A DNA stretch of 64,000 bases from Olleya sp. Bg11-27 (GTDB taxonomy: Bacteria; Bacteroidota; Bacteroidia; Flavobacteriales; Flavobacteriaceae): the NCBI RefSeq assembly GCF_002831645.1, contig NZ_CP025117.1:3859001-3923000 (forward strand). The letters are read 5' to 3'. Below are positions 1 through 8,652 of this stretch, one piece after another; positions within the stretch are counted from its first letter, which is position 1, and every line of letters starts with the position of its first letter. Under the pieces are notes generated by a model that saw only the letters and a program-made list of their open reading frames with translations, was not told the origin of the DNA and searched no databases. The position numbers and the translations under genes were made by a program.

Positions 1-66
1 ATAAAAAAATTAGGCTTGTGTTTAATCCGAAAAAGAACAGCTTATTTTCAGCGCTACTTTTTATAT
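1..66 (+). repeat. Partial cassette-end repeat at window edge
   Basis: This stretch looks like a diverged copy of the last part of the cassette-end repeat at 976-1149. Both have an A-rich run, then a (T)TNGGCT motif, then a TTAATCnGAAA block. Both stand just before the same 150-bp dipeptidase-tail repeat. The match is degenerate and the left part lies outside the window, so this is inference. If correct, another cassette precedes the window. Confidence 0.3.
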
Positions 67-69
67 ACT

Positions 70-219
70 AAACATCAATAAATCGCATAAAAAAAGCACA
101 ATCCTAAGATTGTGCTTTTTCTATTTTATATAATACGACTTAAAAAGATTACTTTTTAGGAATCTCTTTTAATATCTCTAATACAAAGTTCCAGTATTTT
201 TGAGCAGACGATATTTGTG
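70..219 (-). pseudogene. Duplicated 3' end of the dipeptidase gene, with its terminator
   Basis: These 150 bp repeat 1162-1311 with only three mismatches seen (about 98 % identity). The copy holds the last 24 or so codons of pepD (stop codon at 149-151) and the downstream terminator hairpin (90-120). It breaks off inside a codon and continues into unrelated sequence at 220, so it is a remnant and not a working gene. It forms the left bracket of the insertion carrying the 377-958 ORF. A tandem duplication during insertion, or capture of the gene tail by a mobile element, would both give this layout. Confidence 0.85.
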
Positions 220-376
220 TGTATTAATCAACTTTATCCTGACCTTTATTTTGATACAGTATTAACTGCCAATTTGACTTTGTCATTTTTTTCAACTAAC
301 TTCGATTAACTTCGAATATAATTCATTAAAACGGAATCATATTCGCTACACGTTGGCAACAATATAAACCAAATCA

Positions 377-958
377 ATGGAAGTACTTTTTCACTTCATA
401 TTTCAGTTAATTAAAATCGCAATTCTTGCTTCTATTTATGCTTCAATTTTAATTGGAATTATATTAATTATTGGGAAATTCAAACAGACTGAATTTCTAA
501 AAAGAGTAAAATCAGAAAAGAAAAAATATTGGTTTTCGTTTGGGGTTTTAATCTCAATCGGACTTTTTGTTTTCTCTTTTACTTATTGGGGAAATCATGG
601 ACTTGGAGATGGACCTATGATTCCAATTGGACATTGGGAAACGATTGAAAACACGAATTGGACTGAATATGGATATCTAAAAGACAAAAAAACCAAAAAT
701 GGAAATGACATTGAAACGACAAAATTTAAAGTTACGAACCACAAATTATGTGGAAATCTAAAAAGTTCGTTTTATAATTATGAGAACTCATTCTTTGTAT
801 TGGACTTGAAAACTGACAAAATAACTGAATTCAAAACAGAATCTGAATTTAATCAATATGCGGAAAAGAACGAATTACCGAAAGTAAATGAACTTTTGAG
901 CTTTGCAGAGAATTATAGAAATCGCTGGAGTGGAATTAGATTTTTGCTTTTACCATAA
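377..958 (+). CDS. Cassette-borne hypothetical membrane protein
   Basis: A 193-residue protein of unknown function. Residues 5-35 form one hydrophobic segment and about 50-70 a second. The rest is polar and probably lies outside the membrane. A GDGPMIPIGHW stretch near residue 77 is its most distinctive motif. It is alone between the two dipeptidase-tail repeats. A perfect 9-bp inverted repeat flanks it (TTGGCAACA at 353-361, TGTTGCCAA at 964-972), and the long palindromic repeat 976-1149 follows. Such single small ORFs with a fixed end repeat resemble gene cassettes. I do not recognise a function. Confidence 0.65.
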   Translation: MEVLFHFIFQLIKIAILASIYASILIGIILIIGKFKQTEFLKRVKSEKKKYWFSFGVLISIGLFVFSFTYWGNHGLGDGPMIPIGHWETIENTNWTEYGYLKDKKTKNGNDIETTKFKVTNHKLCGNLKSSFYNYENSFFVLDLKTDKITEFKTESEFNQYAEKNELPKVNELLSFAENYRNRWSGIRFLLLP

Positions 959-975
959 AATACTGTTGCCAAAAA

Positions 976-1149
976 GGGCTATAATTAATACGGGTTTTGG
1001 CGCTTAACCTAAAGTTTAGGCATATTTACGAAGTCCGCCAAATCTTTTTGATTTGGCTTTATAAAGAAAAAGATAAAACAAAATAAAAAGTTTTGGCTAA
1101 GTGCTTAATCGGAAATTAATTACTTTTAATTCCCGTACTAACCATAGCC
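976..1149 (+). repeat. Long imperfect palindrome at cassette end (attC-like in shape)
   Basis: The outer arms are GGGCTAT...CGGG (976-994) and CCCGT...ATAGCC (1132-1149), pairing over about 18 bp with a few mismatches. Inside is a perfect hairpin, GCCAAATC-TTTTT-GATTTGGC (1037-1057). A GTTTTGGC motif occurs twice in direct orientation (995-1002 region and about 1090-1097). The folded form would be a long stem of a kind used by structure-specific recombinases. No integrase is in the window, so a link to integrons is shape only. Confidence 0.55.
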
Positions 1150-1182
1150 TAAACGTCAAACAAACATCAATAAATCGTATAA

Positions 1183-1214
1183 AAAAAGCACAATCCTAAG
1201 ATTGTGCTTTTTTT
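1183..1214 (-). terminator. Intrinsic terminator of pepD
   Basis: GCACAATC and GATTGTGC arms around a CTAA loop are flanked by A and T runs, placed about 30 bp past the pepD stop. The same hairpin is present in the duplicated tail at 90-120. Confidence 0.85.
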
Positions 1215-1240
1215 ATTTTATATAATACGACTTAAAAAGA

Positions 1241-2701
1241 TTACTTTTTAGGAATCTCTTTTAATATCTCTAAAACAAAGTTCCAGTATTTTTGAGCAGA
1301 CGATATTTGTGCACGCTCATCAGGACTATGTGCGCCTTTTATGTTTGGTCCAAAACTAATCATTTCCATATCTGGATAGTTTTGCCCTAAAATACCACAT
1401 TCTAAACCAGCGTGACATGCAGCAATATGTGCTTTTTCGCCATTTAACTTTTGGTATAAATTATCTAACACTTTTAATATAGCGCTATCCATGTTTGGTG
1501 TCCATCCTGGATAATCTCCTGACAGCTCAACCTCACAACCTGTAAGCTCAAATGCTGAACGTAACGTGTTTGCTAAGTCCATTTTACTACTTTCTACAGA
1601 GCTACGTGTTAAACACCCTATTTTTACGTGACCATCCTTAACAATTACTCGTGCAATGTTATTAGATGTTTCTACCAATTCTGGAATATCTGCACTCATA
1701 CGGAACACACCGTTTAAAGCAGCGTAAATAGCACGTGTTAATCCTTCTTGAACACCAAGATCCATCATTAGTTCTGGAGTTTCTGTTTTAGAGACTTCAA
1801 TCACTAAATCTGGTTCCATTGTTTTAAGTTCGGTTTTAATGCTATTACCTAACTCCTCCATTTCGCTGATAAAAGCAGCTTCGTGTACAGTGTCTATTGC
1901 AACTACTGCTCTACTTTCTCTTGGAATAGCGTTACGTAAACTTCCTCCATCAATTTCCGAAATACGTAAACCAAAGTTTTCAAAACCATCAAATAATAAA
2001 CGGTTCATTATTTTATTGGCATTACCTAAACCTTCGTGAATTTGCATTCCTGAATGTCCACCTTGTAAGCCTTTTACTTTTACTTCAAATCCTGTTTTAA
2101 ATTCAGGTGTTTCTTCTTGCTCGTAAGTTCTTGTTGCTGTAACATCAATACCTCCTGCACAACCAACACCAATCTCATCATCTTCTTCTGTATCTAAGTT
2201 TAATAAGATTCCGCCAGTTAATAAACCACCTTTTAATCCCATTGCACCTGTCATACCCGTTTCTTCATCAATAGTAAACAAGGCTTCAATTGCTGGATGT
2301 GGTATGTCTGTACTTTCTAAAAGTGCCATAATGGTCGCCACTCCTAATCCGTTATCTGCACCAAGTGTTGTTCCTTTTGCTTTTACCCAGTCACCTTCCA
2401 CTACCATTTGGATCCCTTGTGTGTCAAAATCAAAATCGGTATCTGCATTTTTTTGGTGTACCATATCTAAATGCGATTGCATGACAATAGTCACACGATC
2501 TTCCATACCTGCAGTTGCTGGTTTTTTAATAATCACATTTCCAACCTCATCTTCTATAACTTCTAAACCTAAATTGGTACCAAAGTCTTTCATAAATTTA
2601 ATTACGCGCTCCTCCTTTTTTGAAGGTCTTGGTACTGCGTTTAAATCTGCGAATTTATTCCATAATGCTTTTGGCTCTAAAGCTCTAACGTCTTGACTCA
2701 T
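1241..2701 (-). CDS. pepD: Aminoacyl-histidine dipeptidase (M20 family)
   Basis: A cytosolic zinc dipeptidase of the PepD (carnosinase-like) branch of family M20 that splits Xaa-His and other dipeptides. Motifs seen are SHLDMVHQ (first zinc ligand region), GADNGLGVA (bridging Asp) and DEETGMTGA (catalytic Glu pair). Late in the protein a GLECG segment and GPNIKGAHSPDE supply further ligands. The chosen start gives 486 residues beginning MSQDVRALEPKALW, the usual family N-terminus. An upstream in-frame ATG at 2755 would add 18 atypical residues. The gene is complete, and its last 24 codons are duplicated at 149-219. Confidence 0.93.
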   Translation of the reverse strand: MSQDVRALEPKALWNKFADLNAVPRPSKKEERVIKFMKDFGTNLGLEVIEDEVGNVIIKKPATAGMEDRVTIVMQSHLDMVHQKNADTDFDFDTQGIQMVVEGDWVKAKGTTLGADNGLGVATIMALLESTDIPHPAIEALFTIDEETGMTGAMGLKGGLLTGGILLNLDTEEDDEIGVGCAGGIDVTATRTYEQEETPEFKTGFEVKVKGLQGGHSGMQIHEGLGNANKIMNRLLFDGFENFGLRISEIDGGSLRNAIPRESRAVVAIDTVHEAAFISEMEELGNSIKTELKTMEPDLVIEVSKTETPELMMDLGVQEGLTRAIYAALNGVFRMSADIPELVETSNNIARVIVKDGHVKIGCLTRSSVESSKMDLANTLRSAFELTGCEVELSGDYPGWTPNMDSAILKVLDNLYQKLNGEKAHIAACHAGLECGILGQNYPDMEMISFGPNIKGAHSPDERAQISSAQKYWNFVLEILKEIPKK

Positions 2702-2835
2702 TTGTATAGTTTTTATTGAATTACAAAAGTACAAATTGCATATGCATTTAGACACCTTTTTAAGTTAGAAATAACATTAGGTGGTATAAATGAATTAAGA
2801 TTAAAATAATGATACTGTTTCTTAACTAATACATA

Positions 2836-2973
2836 AAACAACACTACTAATTACGCCATAATGGTTCTTCTTCCCACCTAGGTTTCATAGCTAAACTATT
2901 GGAAAGACCAATATAAAGCAAAAGACACACCCTGGGACGCTATGCTTATGGGTAGCGTGGTGTGTACTGTTGT
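2836..2973 (-). ncRNA. Candidate structured RNA or pepD leader
   Basis: The gap between the PLD gene and pepD can fold into a multi-hairpin structure. An outer stem pairs AACAAC near 2968-2973 with GTTGTT near 2837-2842. One internal hairpin has CACACC/GGTGTG and CGCTA/TAGCG arms (2926-2964). Another is TATTGG-AAAGA-CCAATA (2897-2913). On the minus strand TATGTTTG, a good TAnnTTTG -7 element, lies just upstream at about 2973-2981, so an RNA starting at the outer stem is plausible. It does not match the SRP, RNase P or tmRNA core motifs I know. It could be a free small RNA or the 5' leader of pepD. Confidence 0.35.
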
Positions 2974-3026
2974 TGCAAACATACAACAATTTACTATGTT
3001 TTAAGTCTTTCAATTTACCAATAGTA

Positions 3027-3932
3027 TTATTTATAAATAGTTATACACCCTTTACCGGTAGGTATTTCTTGTTTAATTTTATACTCTGACTCTAAAATCG
3101 CATTAGTTATCAACTTAAAATCGTTAATTAGACCATCAATATCATAGGTAATCTCAGGAGCAAAATAGATATAATAAAACCTACTATGACTTTTAGTAAA
3201 TTGTAAATTAAAATTGTTTTTTAAGTTTAAATTAAGTCCCAAAATTTCCTTGATAAAATCCTCAATATTCTCGTTATTACTTTTCTTAGCTTTAACCGTA
3301 TAAACAGAATCAATCATTATATCTGAAAATGGAATTAAATGTTTACTAAAAACATAAGACTTAGTTGTTACAAACTTAGTATCACTGTAGGTACTATTAA
3401 AACTAAATGATAATTTATCTAATTCATCTGCAGTTAAAAATTTTGTGTCATATTCGATAGTTTCATCAATAATTTTAATAGTTTTTTTAAAACTATCTAA
3501 TATTTTAATAGTCTTCTTTTGCGCCTCTTCTATTTTAACCACATATTTATTAATGAACTCAATTAACTCAAGTCTTTGTTCTGTCTTTTCAGTTTTATAA
3601 GCTATATCTATGGAATTGACGTCCGAGTAATACACAATATTTTGAGAGGTTACAATAGCGTAATTATCATTTAAATACAATTTTGCATGTAGATCATTAA
3701 CCAATATCAAATTGATTTCTGGGCGTTTTAAAAAACTTAAATTCTGTTTTGCATTTTTTCTAGCAATAAAAGTGATTTTTACACCTCTTAGTATTGCACG
3801 ATCTATACATTTTTTCATTTTATTCCAATTTGATAACTCCACGTAAGGCGAAACCAATATTAGTTCTTTTTCTGACTCCTCTATTAAAGTCATAATTTTT
3901 GAGGCAATTTCTAATGGTGGTATAAACTTCAT
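3027..3932 (-). CDS. Phospholipase D-like domain protein
   Basis: A 301-residue protein whose N-terminal half has the PLD/Nuc fold. The HxK(x4)D motif is seen at residues 82-89 (His82, Lys84, Asp89), after a start typical of PLDc_2 proteins. There is one HKD motif, as in nucleases that work as dimers. The C-terminal part (about 150-301) is charged and not recognised. No signal peptide is seen, so it should be cytosolic. Substrate and role are unknown. A nuclease in stress or defence is possible, but no neighbour supports it. It is a single-gene unit upstream of pepD. Confidence 0.65.
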   Translation of the reverse strand: MKFIPPLEIASKIMTLIEESEKELILVSPYVELSNWNKMKKCIDRAILRGVKITFIARKNAKQNLSFLKRPEINLILVNDLHAKLYLNDNYAIVTSQNIVYYSDVNSIDIAYKTEKTEQRLELIEFINKYVVKIEEAQKKTIKILDSFKKTIKIIDETIEYDTKFLTADELDKLSFSFNSTYSDTKFVTTKSYVFSKHLIPFSDIMIDSVYTVKAKKSNNENIEDFIKEILGLNLNLKNNFNLQFTKSHSRFYYIYFAPEITYDIDGLINDFKLITNAILESEYKIKQEIPTGKGCITIYK

Positions 3933-4438
3933 TCTTAACTATTCTCTTCTATTTTAATTATTCTTAAAATTTCTCTACAATCACTATCTCATCCTTAACC
4001 AAACCTTACAAAAGATAACCAATAGCATCTGTTTTGGTAATTGCACCGTTAATTTGGATTTTGCATAATATAATCGAGATTAAAAAATACTTTATATGCT
4101 TTTAGTTTGCTTTGGTTACAACATCTTGGTTCTGTAATTTTAGATGTTTTTTTAATACTGAGGTTTGATATAATTACATTAAAAGCGATTGTTTAATAGA
4201 GTCAATAAATGTAAAAATATAAATTGATTATGCCTTACGGATTACCGTATTATTGAATGATTTTATATAAATAATACCGCACAGTACGTCAAAACCCTTA
4301 AAGACACCCAACTACCTCAGTCCATACTCCTGATGGTAGTGGCATCCTTTTTTGCAAAAAAAGATATAACGGACAGCAGGTAGAAACCTTTTAAATAAAC
4401 CTAAGTGATTGGTCCTAATTTTTAATTATTTTTGAGTC
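3933..4438. other. Intergenic region with no gene
   Basis: I see no coding sequence in these 506 bp between divergent genes. The left part is plain AT-rich sequence. The right part holds the structured element at 4312-4383. Confidence 0.6.
4312..4383. other. Structured intergenic element
   Basis: CTACCT (4312-4317) pairs with AGGTAG (4378-4383), and GTCC (4320-4323) with GGAC (4371-4374). A T6GCA6-type palindrome lies at the tip. The phrases GGCATCC..., AAAGATATAACGGA and CAGCAGG are, from memory, common in flavobacterial intergenic regions, but this was not checked. It has no T-tract terminator form and no coding potential. Confidence 0.3.
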
Positions 4439-5506
4439 ATGCTAAAAAACAAAAAACTGTGGATTGCCCTACTGATTATACCAATGTATATATTGGTTAA
4501 AGTTTCGGCTAAATTCCCGGACACGGTCGAGGTTGTGTATAGTAATGGTTTGTATCCTGTTATTTCTAAATTGTTTAGATATACTTTGGGTTGGTTGCCT
4601 TTTAGTTTTGGCGATTTGTTATATGCTTTTGGGATAATTTTTATCATCCGTTGGTTAATTTTAAACGTAAAACGCATCTGGAAAGATACAATAGGCTGGC
4701 TGATTGATGTGTTTGCGACTGCGAGTGTTATTTTTATGGCGTTTCATTTATTTTGGGGTTTTAATTATTACCGAAATCCTTTACATAAAAATTTAAATTT
4801 AGAGGACGATTACACCACCGAGCAATTAGTTACGGTGACTAAAAACTTGATTAAAAAATCGAATACCATACAACTACAGATTACTAAAAATGATAGCTTA
4901 AAGGTCGAATTACCGTTTACTAAATCCGAAATCCTAGCATTAACGCCTAAAAGTTATGAGGCTTTAAAAACGGATTTTCCGCATTTGGAATACCATCCTA
5001 AAAGTTTAAAAAAATCGTTATTTAGTGTCCCATTAACGTACATGGGTTTTAGCGGTTATCTAAATCCTTTATCAAATGAAGCACAGGTAGATTATATGAT
5101 TCCGGTGTATAAATTTCCGACGACTGCTGCGCATGAAGTGGCACACCAATTGGGTTACGCTAAAGAAAACGAAGCTAATTTTATTGGCTTTTTAGCAACC
5201 ATTAGCAATACTAATATCTACTTTAAATATTCGGGTTACACCTTTGGTTTAAGGCATTGTCTAGGCGAAGTTTTTAGACGTGATCCTGATCTCTATTACC
5301 AATTATTACCAACTATTAATAAAGGGATTTTAAAAAACTATCAAGAGGTTAGAGATTTTTGGGATGACTACCAAAATCCGTTAGAACCTATTTTTAGATC
5401 CACGTACACAACGTATCTAAAAGCTAACAACCAAGCTAAGGGCATGGATAGCTACAGTTACGTGGTTGCTTTACTGGTTAATTATTTGGAAAATAAAACC
5501 TTATAA
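4439..5506 (+). CDS. DUF3810 family membrane metallopeptidase-like protein
   Basis: A 355-residue protein. Three hydrophobic segments in the first 115 residues (about 7-27, 52-75 and 84-110) should anchor it in the inner membrane. A HEVAHQ sequence near residue 228 gives an HExxH zinc motif, followed by a KENEANFIGF segment with a likely third Glu ligand. This order is typical of DUF3810, a Bacteroidetes family with a gluzincin-like core and no firm function. The start has a short upstream AT-rich leader and no alternative nearby. It seems to be a single-gene unit, with 85 bp to the amidohydrolase gene. Confidence 0.8.
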   Translation: MLKNKKLWIALLIIPMYILVKVSAKFPDTVEVVYSNGLYPVISKLFRYTLGWLPFSFGDLLYAFGIIFIIRWLILNVKRIWKDTIGWLIDVFATASVIFMAFHLFWGFNYYRNPLHKNLNLEDDYTTEQLVTVTKNLIKKSNTIQLQITKNDSLKVELPFTKSEILALTPKSYEALKTDFPHLEYHPKSLKKSLFSVPLTYMGFSGYLNPLSNEAQVDYMIPVYKFPTTAAHEVAHQLGYAKENEANFIGFLATISNTNIYFKYSGYTFGLRHCLGEVFRRDPDLYYQLLPTINKGILKNYQEVRDFWDDYQNPLEPIFRSTYTTYLKANNQAKGMDSYSYVVALLVNYLENKTL

Positions 5507-5591
5507 AAACGTTAAAATCCTATTTGAGGTTTGTTTGGCATATTGGCTTATGCTTATATTTAGTTTTTAAACAACCTTAAACTATCAACCA

Positions 5592-8576
5592 ATGATTAAA
5601 AAATGGGCAGCATTAAGCCTGCTGTTGTGCGGTTATTTTTCTTTTGCACAAGAGTACGTTCCAAAAAACGATGGCGTAAAAACCAACACGTCTAATTACA
5701 CAGCTTTAACAAACGCTAAAATTTATGTCACTCCTAATCAAATTATTGAAAAAGGAACCTTGCTTATTAAGGATGGTAAAGTAGTCTCTTCAGGAGCGTC
5801 TGTTACTATTCCAAAAAACGCTGTTGTTATTGATGTGACTGGTAAATCTATTTACCCTTCTTTTATTGATATTTATTCAGATTTTGGTATTAAAAAACCG
5901 AGTGGCGCATCTGGTAATAGAAGAAACCCACAATATGATGCTAGTCGCGAAGGTTTTTACTGGAATGACCATATTAGACCCGACCAAAATGCAATAGACT
6001 TATTTGAGTTTGATAGCAAGAAAGCTCAAGAATTACGTAAAGCTGGTTTTGGTGTTGTAAACTCGCATATTGATGATGGTATTATCCAAGGGACTGGTGT
6101 TTTAGTAACACTAGCAGCTTCTGGTAGTGATGCTACTAGATTATTGGACGACAGGGTTGGTCAGTATTCTGGAACGTCTAAAAGTAAAACCTCTAGACAG
6201 GCTTATCCAACATCCTTAATGGGGACTATGGCGTTATTACGCCAAGTAAACCATGATGCAGATTGGTATGCTAAAGGTAATATTAAAGAAAAAGACCGCG
6301 CTTTAGAAGCGTATATAGCTAACAAAAATCTGGTTCAGTTTTTTGATGCGGGCAAAAAGATAAACGCATTACGTTTTGACAAATTAGGAGATCAATTTGG
6401 TATCCAATATGTATTTGTTGGTGGTGGTGATGAGTATGAGTTGATTAGCGATATTAAAAACACCAACGCTAAATTTATCTTACCATTAGATTTTCCGGAT
6501 GCGTATGATATGGAAGACCCGCTTTTAGCGCAGTCTGTTAGCCTTGAAGATTTAAAAGCTTGGAACCAAAGTCCTGCTAATCCTAAAATTTTAGCCGAAA
6601 ACAATATTCAGTTTGCGTTAACGACTCACAAATTAAAAGATGCTAAAGCGTTAATGCCGAATCTTTTAAAAGCTATTGCATATGGTTTAGATAAAACTAA
6701 AGCTTTAGAAGCATTAACGACTATTCCTGCCGGAATTATTGGAAAATCTTCAGAACTTGGTCATCTAAAATCTGGTGCTTATGCTAACTTTTTAATTACT
6801 TCTGGTGATGTTTTTGATAAAGAAACTACCATTTACGAAAACTGGGTAACTGGTATCAAAGACGAATTAATAGCAATGAATACCCAAGACTTAAGTGGTA
6901 GCTATACTTTTAATTTTGATAATACGGCGTATGAGTTAGAAATTTCTGGTGAGATTGAAAAACTAAAATCTAAGGTTAAAACAAGCACTAAGGAATATGG
7001 TTCTAAAATAAGCTTTAGTGATAATTGGATGCAATTAACGTTTGCTGCTGCAGATAGTACTAAAAAGGACTTTATAAGAGTAGTCACTAACGTTACCAAC
7101 CCGAAAACATTAAGCGGTAAATTATTTTATCCTAATGGTAACGAAGGGACATTTTTTGCAACTAAACAGGCAAAAGATGCTAAAAAGGAAGACAAAAAAG
7201 ACAACGAGGACAAAGACGATAAAACACCAACTATATATCCTGTAACGTATCCAAATATGGCGTATGGTATGGAAAGCCTACCTCAACAAGAAACGTTATT
7301 GTTTAAAAACGTAACGGTTTGGACTAATGAGGAAGATGGTATTATTAAAAATACAGACGTTTTAATTAAAAACGGAAAGATTGCAAAAATCGGAATCAAT
7401 TTAAGTGCTGGTAATGCAACTGTTATTGACGGAACAAACAAACATTTAACGTCAGGAATTATTGACGAGCACTCGCACATTGCAACAGAAAGTGTTAACG
7501 AAGCAGGACACAACAGTACTGCCGAAGTAACTATTGAAGATGTTTTAGATGCTGAAGATGTAGACATTTACCGTAACCTTGCTGGTGGTGTTACTAGTAT
7601 CCAAATATTACATGGATCTGCCAATCCAATTGGAGGGCGATCGGCTATTATTAAATTAAAATGGGGAGAAAAAGCCGATAATCTAGTCTACCAAAACAGT
7701 CCTAAATTCATCAAATTTGCTTTAGGAGAAAATGTAAAACAAGCCAATTGGGGAGACAATGCTAAAACGCGTTTTCCGCAAACCAGAATGGGTGTTGAGC
7801 AAGTGTTTACAGATTACTTCCAACGTGCCCAAGAGTATGATGCTTTAAAGAAAAGTGGCAAACCTTACCGTAAAGATTTAGAGTTAGAAACTATTGCCGA
7901 AATTTTAAATAAAGAACGTTTTGTTTCTTGTCACTCTTACGTGCAAAGTGAGATTAATATGCTAATGAAGGTTGCCGAAAAATTCAATTTTAGAATCAAC
8001 ACATTTACCCATATTTTAGAAGGTTACAAAGTAGCTGACAAAATGGTAGAACACGGTGTTGGAGGCTCTACATTCTCTGACTGGTGGGCTTATAAGTATG
8101 AGGTTAACGATGCTATCCCATTTAACGCACCAATCATGCACAATGCTGGTGTTTTAGTGGCTATTAATAGTGATGATGCAGAGATGTCTAGACGTTTAAA
8201 TCAAGAAGCTGCTAAATCTGTAAAATATGGAGATATTAGCGAAGAAGACGCTTGGAAATTTGTAACATTAAATCCTGCTAAATTATTACATATCGATGAT
8301 CGCGTGGGTAGTATTAAAGTTGGTAAAGATGCAGATGTTGTGTTATGGAGTGATAACCCATTATCTATTTACGCTAAAGCTGAAAAAACAATCATAGAAG
8401 GAACTGTTTATTTTGATTTAGAGCGTGATGCTAAACTAAGAGAGACTCTTAAAAAGGAAAAAAACGAATTAACCATGCTAATGCTGCAGGCTAAAAACAA
8501 AGGGTTAAAAACAAAACCTATTGAGAAAAAAGAAAAAGAGCTATTGCATTGTGATTCTATTGACCACCAACAGTAG
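5592..8576 (+). CDS. Secreted tandem amidohydrolase, 994 aa
   Basis: A signal peptide (about residues 1-19, ending FAQ) is followed by two amidohydrolase-like halves. The C-terminal half has the metal-site motifs: HSHI after IIDE near residue 630, a His in SCHSYVQSE, a His in NTFTHILEG, and an Asp in INSDDAEM. The N-terminal half keeps the flanking SIYPSFIDIYSDFG context but has lost the HxH pair, so it is probably non-catalytic. The family resembles imidazolonepropionase-like periplasmic amidohydrolases. Its substrate is unknown. A highly charged Lys/Asp linker near 530-545 joins the halves. The next gene, 76 bp on, is a related amidohydrolase. Confidence 0.85.
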   Translation: MIKKWAALSLLLCGYFSFAQEYVPKNDGVKTNTSNYTALTNAKIYVTPNQIIEKGTLLIKDGKVVSSGASVTIPKNAVVIDVTGKSIYPSFIDIYSDFGIKKPSGASGNRRNPQYDASREGFYWNDHIRPDQNAIDLFEFDSKKAQELRKAGFGVVNSHIDDGIIQGTGVLVTLAASGSDATRLLDDRVGQYSGTSKSKTSRQAYPTSLMGTMALLRQVNHDADWYAKGNIKEKDRALEAYIANKNLVQFFDAGKKINALRFDKLGDQFGIQYVFVGGGDEYELISDIKNTNAKFILPLDFPDAYDMEDPLLAQSVSLEDLKAWNQSPANPKILAENNIQFALTTHKLKDAKALMPNLLKAIAYGLDKTKALEALTTIPAGIIGKSSELGHLKSGAYANFLITSGDVFDKETTIYENWVTGIKDELIAMNTQDLSGSYTFNFDNTAYELEISGEIEKLKSKVKTSTKEYGSKISFSDNWMQLTFAAADSTKKDFIRVVTNVTNPKTLSGKLFYPNGNEGTFFATKQAKDAKKEDKKDNEDKDDKTPTIYPVTYPNMAYGMESLPQQETLLFKNVTVWTNEEDGIIKNTDVLIKNGKIAKIGINLSAGNATVIDGTNKHLTSGIIDEHSHIATESVNEAGHNSTAEVTIEDVLDAEDVDIYRNLAGGVTSIQILHGSANPIGGRSAIIKLKWGEKADNLVYQNSPKFIKFALGENVKQANWGDNAKTRFPQTRMGVEQVFTDYFQRAQEYDALKKSGKPYRKDLELETIAEILNKERFVSCHSYVQSEINMLMKVAEKFNFRINTFTHILEGYKVADKMVEHGVGGSTFSDWWAYKYEVNDAIPFNAPIMHNAGVLVAINSDDAEMSRRLNQEAAKSVKYGDISEEDAWKFVTLNPAKLLHIDDRVGSIKVGKDADVVLWSDNPLSIYAKAEKTIIEGTVYFDLERDAKLRETLKKEKNELTMLMLQAKNKGLKTKPIEKKEKELLHCDSIDHQQ

Positions 8577-8652
8577 TCAATACCTAAAGTAAAACGTAAA
8601 ATATACACTCATAAAATTTTTCGCTTAAGCGGAAATAAAACGATAATAAATC

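Noticed and set aside
1-1160. Integron with integrase
   Set aside because: The palindrome has the shape of a cassette site, but no integrase gene, promoter or attI is in the window, so the name integron is not justified.
2304-2696. 130-codon frame opposite pepD
   Set aside because: Antisense shadow of a well-conserved enzyme gene, with no family features or promoter.
2836-2973. SRP (4.5S) RNA or RNase P RNA
   Set aside because: The minus strand has GGGAAG and AAGAACC, but the required GGAA loop with AGCAG on the 3' side is missing, and the fold is multi-hairpin and not one long rod. No RNase P core motifs were found.
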